A stretch of 63,070 nucleotides of DNA, from NCBI RefSeq assembly GCF_014698445.1, contig NZ_JACJSZ010000015.1, forward strand, positions 1-63,070, written 5' to 3'. Of this stretch, positions 58,691-63,070 are shown one piece after another; the first letter of the stretch is position 1, and every line of letters begins with the position of its first letter. The translations under genes and the position numbers were made by a program. This DNA is from Microcystis elabens FACHB-917 (GTDB taxonomy: Bacteria; Cyanobacteriota; Cyanobacteriia; PCC-6307; Cyanobiaceae). The notes beneath the pieces were generated by a model. That model saw nothing but the letters and a program-made list of their open reading frames with translations. It made no database searches and was not told where the DNA came from.

Positions 58691-60313
58691 TCAGAATCCG
58701 TCTCGTTTCTTCTGATCCTGGATGTATTGCATCGGTTGCTTGGGATTGAAGGTGTCGAAGGCGAGCTTCTCGACCCGGAACTGATCGCTGGGAGGGGTAA
58801 GACCCATGGCCCTCATCAGCTCCTGCGCCTCACTTGTCAGGAAAATGGATGCACTGTTGGTATTGAAGTCACCAGCCTGGATCATGCTGGCGGCTTTGCC
58901 GAGGTCCCAGCGCACCAGCTGCGACTGGATCCAGTTGGAGAAACCTTGCCAGGGGTAGGGATTGAAATCAATGCGGTCCGGCACATCAAGGGTCTTGCCG
59001 AGGCCGTTCTCGAACTTGCCGGTGAGCACAGCCTCCACCACTTCGGTCGGTTGATTGAGGAAAGCCCGACCAGAGATGGCCTTGGCAATCTCAGCGCGAT
59101 TTTCCCGCTTGTGAGCAAAGTTTGCGGCCTCGATAATTGATTTGTTGAGAGCCTGGAAGGTGAGGGGATTCTCCTTGATCCATGGCTCTCCAGCGGCAAA
59201 GGCACAGCACGGATGACCTTCCCACAGATCCTTTGTGAGCAGGTGAATGAACCCTGCGTCCTCATAAACAGCCCTCTGGTTGAACGGATCCGGCATCAGC
59301 ATGGCGTCGAGATCGCCGGCAACCAGCTGGGCGATGCTGTCAGGCGGGGGAACAGGACGGATCTGTACATCTGTGTCAGGATTGATACCCCCATGTGCCA
59401 GGTAGTAGCGCAGCAGAAGATTGTGCATCGAGAAGGGGAACGGTACGCCGATCACAAAACCCTTGAAGTCCTTTGCCTCGTTCACTTTGCCGGCGTGACG
59501 CTTGGCAACGGTGATCGCTTGTCCATTGATGTTCTCGATACTGGCAAGCTTGACGCTGAAGGGAGATGACCCAAGGCCCAGTGTCATCGCGATCGGCATT
59601 GGAGCCAGCATGTGATAGGCATCAAGCTCACCAGCGATGGCGGAGTCGCGCACGGCACCCCAGCTGGGCATCTTCACAACTTCCACATTCATGCCATAGC
59701 GCTCATAGAATCCCATGGGCTTCGCCATGATGATGGGGGTGGCACAGGTGATCGGAATAAAACCAACTCTGAGAGACTTCTTCTCGAGCTTTCCCACATC
59801 CACCGGGCCACCCCCACCGGCTTCTTCACGTTTGACGCCGCAGTTGGTGAGGGTGACCAGGGCTGCACCGGCGGCAAGTCCCTTGAGAAAGGTGCGACGG
59901 CCGAAGGGGTTAGAAGTGGTCACCTTGCTGAAGAACCGCCCCGCCTGGGGCCCGAAGGCGGCGGCGAAGGCCTGATCCAGGCCGCCGGCTTCATCGGCAA
60001 GCACGCGCAGCAGCGCTTCGCGGCGGGGATCCCCCTGGGAAGCGTTCCGGAAGAACAGCTCCTGGCGCAGCTCAGCGGTGGAGATGGCTTCGGCGATGGG
60101 ATAGGCCTCGGCGTTCACCAGGCCCATGCGTTGCAGATCCTCCATCAGCTGCTCAGGTTCCTGAGGCATGTCGCCGAGGAACGACTCGTGACTGGCCGGT
60201 GACTGCAGGCAGGAGGAGCAGGCGCAGCCAACGGCATGGTGAGCTTTCAGGCTCCCGATCGCCGTGGAGGCCGACTGGGAACCGGCGAATGGACCACAGT
60301 CGGTAACGAGCAC
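58691..60313 (-). CDS. cynA: Cyanate/nitrate-type ABC transporter binding protein with Cys-motif N-terminal extension
   Basis: 540 residues from GTG 60313; the start is uncertain and no clear ribosome-binding site is seen. The C-terminal ~380 residues are an NrtA/CmpA/CynA-type binding protein (LRVGFIPITCATPIIMAKPMGFYERYG, ENINGQAITVAKR, PFSMHNLLLRYYLA). Before it is a twin-arginine/lipobox-like signal (NPFGRRTFLKG, then LVTLTNCG) near residue 135. It is preceded by an unusual ~130-residue N-terminal region with the HHAVGCACSSC motif. That extension would have to be on the cytoplasmic side or cleaved. Similar His/Cys-rich leaders occur in some proteobacterial relatives. Confidence 0.85.
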   Translation of the reverse strand: MLVTDCGPFAGSQSASTAIGSLKAHHAVGCACSSCLQSPASHESFLGDMPQEPEQLMEDLQRMGLVNAEAYPIAEAISTAELRQELFFRNASQGDPRREALLRVLADEAGGLDQAFAAAFGPQAGRFFSKVTTSNPFGRRTFLKGLAAGAALVTLTNCGVKREEAGGGGPVDVGKLEKKSLRVGFIPITCATPIIMAKPMGFYERYGMNVEVVKMPSWGAVRDSAIAGELDAYHMLAPMPIAMTLGLGSSPFSVKLASIENINGQAITVAKRHAGKVNEAKDFKGFVIGVPFPFSMHNLLLRYYLAHGGINPDTDVQIRPVPPPDSIAQLVAGDLDAMLMPDPFNQRAVYEDAGFIHLLTKDLWEGHPCCAFAAGEPWIKENPLTFQALNKSIIEAANFAHKRENRAEIAKAISGRAFLNQPTEVVEAVLTGKFENGLGKTLDVPDRIDFNPYPWQGFSNWIQSQLVRWDLGKAASMIQAGDFNTNSASIFLTSEAQELMRAMGLTPPSDQFRVEKLAFDTFNPKQPMQYIQDQKKRDGF

Positions 60314-60337
60314 GGCAGAAGCTGTCGGAAGAAGAGG

Positions 60338-60379
60338 ACCGTAAGGGTCACCACCGTTGACGCCCGTAACTGTTGATAC
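60338..60379 (-). promoter_or_regulatory. NtcA-activated promoter of the cyn operon
   Basis: The consensus NtcA site GTA-N8-TAC is perfect at 60366-60379 (GTAACTGTTGATAC). On the minus strand a TACGGT -10 box (TAN3T) at 60343-60338 follows at a spacing of 22 nt, the canonical class II NtcA promoter. It lies between cynA and aroB and predicts activation under nitrogen limitation. Confidence 0.75.
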
Positions 60380-60416
60380 TTCGCACTCCTAGCCTCACCT
60401 CTGTTCTCAGCCGGCC

Positions 60417-61568
60417 ATGATGAGCACCTCCGACACTCCTCTGCGCACCATCCGCGTGGAACTGGAGGCCGATCCCTACCCTGTGGTGATCGGTTGGGGA
60501 GCCCTGAAGCGGCTCGGCGCGCTGCTTCTGGAGCAGGGGATCGGCACCGGTACCCGATTGCTCGTGGTCACCAACCCGGTGGTGCGTGAGCACTACGGCG
60601 AAGTGGCCCTGGAGAGCCTGTCCGCCGCCGCCTACCGGAGCCATCTGCTGGAGGTGGAGGCGGGAGAAGATCAGAAAACGCCTGCCACCGTGGCGCGGAT
60701 ACATGACGCCGCCTTCGAGGCGCGGCTGGAGCGCAGCTCCCTGATCGTCGCCCTCGGCGGCGGTGTGGTGGGGGACATGGCCGGCTTCGCCGCCGCCACC
60801 TGGCTGCGGGGTATCGCCGTGGTGCAGGTGCCCACCACCCTGCTGGCGATGGTGGATGCGGCCATCGGCGGCAAGACCGGCGTCAACCACCCCGGCGGCA
60901 AGAACCTGATCGGCGCCTTCCACCAGCCGAAGCTGGTGCTGATCGACCCCCTGGTGCTGGCGACCCTGCCGGAGCGGGAGTTCCGGGCCGGCATGGCGGA
61001 GGTGATCAAGTACGCCGTCATCGGCGATGAACGGCTCTTCCAGGACCTGGAGGCGGCTGCCGAGCGGGATCCCCGGCGGGGTCTGGCCAGCCGGGAGGCC
61101 CTGGGCCCGGTGCTTCTGGGGCGTCTGCTGGAGCGCTCGGCCGCCGCCAAGGCCCGGGTGGTGGCGGCGGATGAACGGGAGGGGGGGCTGCGGGCGATCC
61201 TCAACTACGGCCACACCCTGGGCCATGCCGTGGAGAATCTCAGCGGCTACGGCACCTGGCTGCACGGCGAGGCCGTCGGTCTGGGGATGCTTGCGGCCGG
61301 CGACATCGCCGTGGCCATGGGTCTCTGGAGCCAGGCGGACCAGGACCGGCAGCGTCGCCTGGTCGCCGCTGCCGGCCTGCCCATGGCGTGGCCGGACCTG
61401 GATCCGCAGGCGGTGCTGGCGTCCCTACAGGCGGACAAGAAGGTGCGCCAGGGCAAGGTGCGTTTCGTGCTGCCCACCGGTGTGGGCTCGGTCACGATCC
61501 GAGACGACGTCGAACCCGCCACGATCAAGGCCGCCCTCGCGGTCGCCCGTTCGATCGGCGCCCCCTGA
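60417..61568 (+). CDS. aroB: 3-dehydroquinate synthase
   Basis: 383 residues; two adjacent ATGs (60417 and 60420) are equivalent starts. The NAD-binding motif is [21 protein letters not shown]. The Zn-site region includes [10 protein letters not shown] (about residue 195) and the His-containing [11 protein letters not shown]. It converts DAHP to 3-dehydroquinate in the shikimate pathway. Divergent from the cyn promoter, but the NtcA -10 spacing fits only the cyn direction. Confidence 0.95.
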   Translation: MMSTSDTPLRTIRVELEADPYPVVIGWGALKRLGALLLEQGIGTGTRLLVVTNPVVREHYGEVALESLSAAAYRSHLLEVEAGEDQKTPATVARIHDAAFEARLERSSLIVALGGGVVGDMAGFAAATWLRGIAVVQVPTTLLAMVDAAIGGKTGVNHPGGKNLIGAFHQPKLVLIDPLVLATLPEREFRAGMAEVIKYAVIGDERLFQDLEAAAERDPRRGLASREALGPVLLGRLLERSAAAKARVVAADEREGGLRAILNYGHTLGHAVENLSGYGTWLHGEAVGLGMLAAGDIAVAMGLWSQADQDRQRRLVAAAGLPMAWPDLDPQAVLASLQADKKVRQGKVRFVLPTGVGSVTIRDDVEPATIKAALAVARSIGAP

Positions 61569-61706
61569 CATGGCGGCCCGATCCTGGGGGCTCCTGCCGC
61601 CCCTGGCGCCGGAGCAGGGGCATCAACCGTGGTCTTTCGCTGACAGTGAGGGCGCGATCCCCCTGGATCGGGGACCATCACCGGAAGGTTTTCTTCACCA
61701 CGGTCC

Positions 61707-62801
61707 ATGAGCCTTCGTCCCAGCCGGTTCAAAGACATCCTGAGCCAGCCGCTGCGACGACTCGGCGCCCTGGCCAGAACTGTCGGGCTCGGGGGCCAGG
61801 GGGTGCCGCTCCAGCCCTATGCCCCTGTCGCCCCGGTGGAGGAGCCATCGGCCGCCACGGATCCGACCCCGCCGCCGCCCGCCTCCGGCGCGGCGCCGCA
61901 GGAGGGCGGCAGCGGAGCCAGCTGGGTGGCCTTCATTCCCCGTGATCCCCAGTGGTCCCAGGTGCGCTGGTTCATCGAGCCGGCCCAGCGGGAGCGGGCC
62001 CAGGCCGAAGGGGCCACCCAGCTGTGCCTGCGCGTCGCCGACGTGACGGGCCTCGACGGTGGATCCACCCATCCCCACACCCTCCAGGAGGTGGTGGTCG
62101 ACAGCCAGGCCAGCGAGTGGTATCTGCCTGTGCCCCTCTCCGGACGCGACTACAGGGTGGAACTGGGCTTCCGCAAGGGTGGCAGCGGCGGCTGGATCTC
62201 CATGGCCCTCTCCGCCACCGCCCACGTACCGGTTCTCGAGGGTCCGGCCCTGACGGCCCCCGATCCCTTCGTCGCCTTCTCCATGCCACCCGCCGCCGAA
62301 CCGGCGCCGGAGGCGATGCCGGGACGGGAGATCGTCAACGATCTGCACGAACGGCTCTACCAGAGCGCCACCACCCCCTGGCGCCGCCTGGGCCGCGGTT
62401 CGGAGGCCTTCCACGAGATCGATTCCGCTGCCGGACTGCACGGGGGTGGCGACTTCTCCGCCTCCGGGGCCGGCCCCTGGGCCTCCGGACGCAGCGGCTC
62501 GGGCATCGGCGGGGTGGCTCCCCGGCAGCGTTCCTTCTGGCTGGTGGCCGACGCTGAACTGATCGTCTATGGGGCCACCGACCCTTCGGCCCGCCTCAGC
62601 ATCGGCGGTGAGGTGGTTCCGCTCTCCGCCGACGGCACGTTCCGCCTGCAGGTGCCCTTCCGCGACGGGCAGCAGCTTTACCCGATCGAGGCCCTGGCGG
62701 CCGATGGCGAACAGAAGCGCAGCATCACGATGGAATTCCGACGCACCACGCCCCACGCCAACGTGAACCCCCGGGACGAGGCCCAGAGCGAGTGGTTTTA
62801 A
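61707..62801 (+). CDS. DUF4912 domain protein
   Basis: 364 residues. A Pro/Ala-rich N-terminal ~70 residues lead to a DUF4912-like domain (WVAFIPRDPQWSQVRWFIE, LCLRVADVTG, EWYLPVPLSGRDYRVELGF). Further on, QRSFWLVADAELIVYGATDPSARLSIGG resembles the second half of the family. It is probably soluble, with no signal peptide. The family has no known function. A 138-bp gap after aroB holds no gene. Confidence 0.8.
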   Translation: MSLRPSRFKDILSQPLRRLGALARTVGLGGQGVPLQPYAPVAPVEEPSAATDPTPPPPASGAAPQEGGSGASWVAFIPRDPQWSQVRWFIEPAQRERAQAEGATQLCLRVADVTGLDGGSTHPHTLQEVVVDSQASEWYLPVPLSGRDYRVELGFRKGGSGGWISMALSATAHVPVLEGPALTAPDPFVAFSMPPAAEPAPEAMPGREIVNDLHERLYQSATTPWRRLGRGSEAFHEIDSAAGLHGGGDFSASGAGPWASGRSGSGIGGVAPRQRSFWLVADAELIVYGATDPSARLSIGGEVVPLSADGTFRLQVPFRDGQQLYPIEALAADGEQKRSITMEFRRTTPHANVNPRDEAQSEWF

Positions 62802-62862
62802 GCCAAGGGTCTTCACCGGGTGGCTGTCTCTGGGAGGGGTTGCCGAATGGCCCTGAGAGGCC

Positions 62863-62991
62863 TCAGTGGCTCTCGCGCAACTGCTCGGTGCAGATCGTGA
62901 TGCATTCACCGTCATCCAGGGAGCAGGTGGTGATGCAGGCGAAATAGCGCTCGACGGGGTCTTCGCTCCCTGACTGACGGACACATCTCAT
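62863..62991 (-). CDS. Small twin-CX3C protein
   Basis: 42 residues from ATG 62991, too short for usual gene callers. Its core CITTCSLDDGECITIC gives Cys at 19, 23, 30 and 34: two CX3C pairs separated by six residues, after an EDPVERYFA helix start. This suggests a helical hairpin held by disulfides or binding a metal. It resembles short picocyanobacterial hypothetical proteins I recall but cannot name. The remaining DNA to the window end (62992-63070) shows no supported feature. Confidence 0.5.
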   Translation of the reverse strand: MRCVRQSGSEDPVERYFACITTCSLDDGECITICTEQLRESH

Positions 62992-63070
62992 CCGAAACCG
63001 TCATGCGATTGCCATCGCCGCCGTGGGTGGAGGCAGCGGTGGGAGTTCAATCCGCGAGAACCAAGGCTTT

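Noticed and set aside
60366-60379. NtcA site as an activator of aroB on the plus strand
   Set aside because: No TAN3T box is found at about 22 nt in the plus direction, whereas one is exact in the cynA direction.

Overview
The window looks like a chromosomal segment of a high-GC picocyanobacterium of the Synechococcus/Cyanobium type. Evidence for this is the photosynthetic gene content (psaK, petN, thf1/psb29, an NdhP-like small protein), several cyanobacterial conserved families (DUF3110, DUF2499, DUF3593, DUF1830, DUF2103, YggT/Ycf19), the Ggt-type compatible-solute transporter and an NtcA-type promoter. No rRNA, CRISPR array or intact insertion sequence was seen. The only tRNA found is tRNA-Ser(GGA).

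Layout. (1) 1-10.6 kb is an accessory surface-protein locus. Three very Ala/Thr/Gly-rich proteins lie on the minus strand: a 1389-residue repeat protein, a 1073-residue protein with DUF4114-like domains and RTX repeats, and a third protein cut by the window edge and translationally coupled to the second. Divergent from them is a class I methyltransferase with a C-terminal regulatory-type region, followed by a membrane J-domain protein. (2) 10.6-13.4 kb is a scruffier, less GC-rich patch: an AraC-type regulator, two small ribbon-helix-helix proteins and two broken genes (a frameshifted LuxR-type regulator and an unidentified ORF remnant). (3) 13.4-26.2 kb is housekeeping: cyclophilin, mtnP, a dnaK-dnaJ-DUF3110-murQ operon, pstCAB behind a candidate Pho box, tRNA-Ser, 2Fe-2S ferredoxin, an inositol-phosphatase-like protein, hisZ and a 2[4Fe-4S]-type ferredoxin. 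(4) 26.2-33.2 kb has htpG, a four-gene ggt-type ABC transporter operon, rpmB and a Tat-exported peroxiredoxin. (5) 33.2-45.6 kb has csaB, DUF2499/DUF3593, psaK, an FAD oxidoreductase overlapping dxs, ilvA, scpB, yggT, a MazG-like protein, pyk, a MacB-type permease and a DUF1830 gene. (6) 45.7-56.4 kb has ftsH, clpP, thf1, a DUF3352-like gene, petN with its overlapping small gene, clpS, DUF2103, purK, an orphan sugar-ABC permease and recQ. (7) 56.4-60.4 kb is a complete cyanate uptake and cyanase operon (cynA-B-D-S) with a near-textbook NtcA-activated promoter and lower GC than its flanks. (8) 60.4-63 kb has aroB, a DUF4912-type protein and a tiny twin-CX3C protein.

Functionally, nutrient acquisition is prominent (phosphate by Pst, cyanate nitrogen by Cyn, solute by Ggt), together with protein quality control (DnaK/DnaJ, HtpG, FtsH, ClpP, ClpS). 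The least explained part is the 1-10.6 kb surface-protein/methyltransferase locus. The idea that the methyltransferase modifies the neighbouring surface proteins is an inference by analogy with rickettsial outer-membrane-protein lysine methyltransferases.
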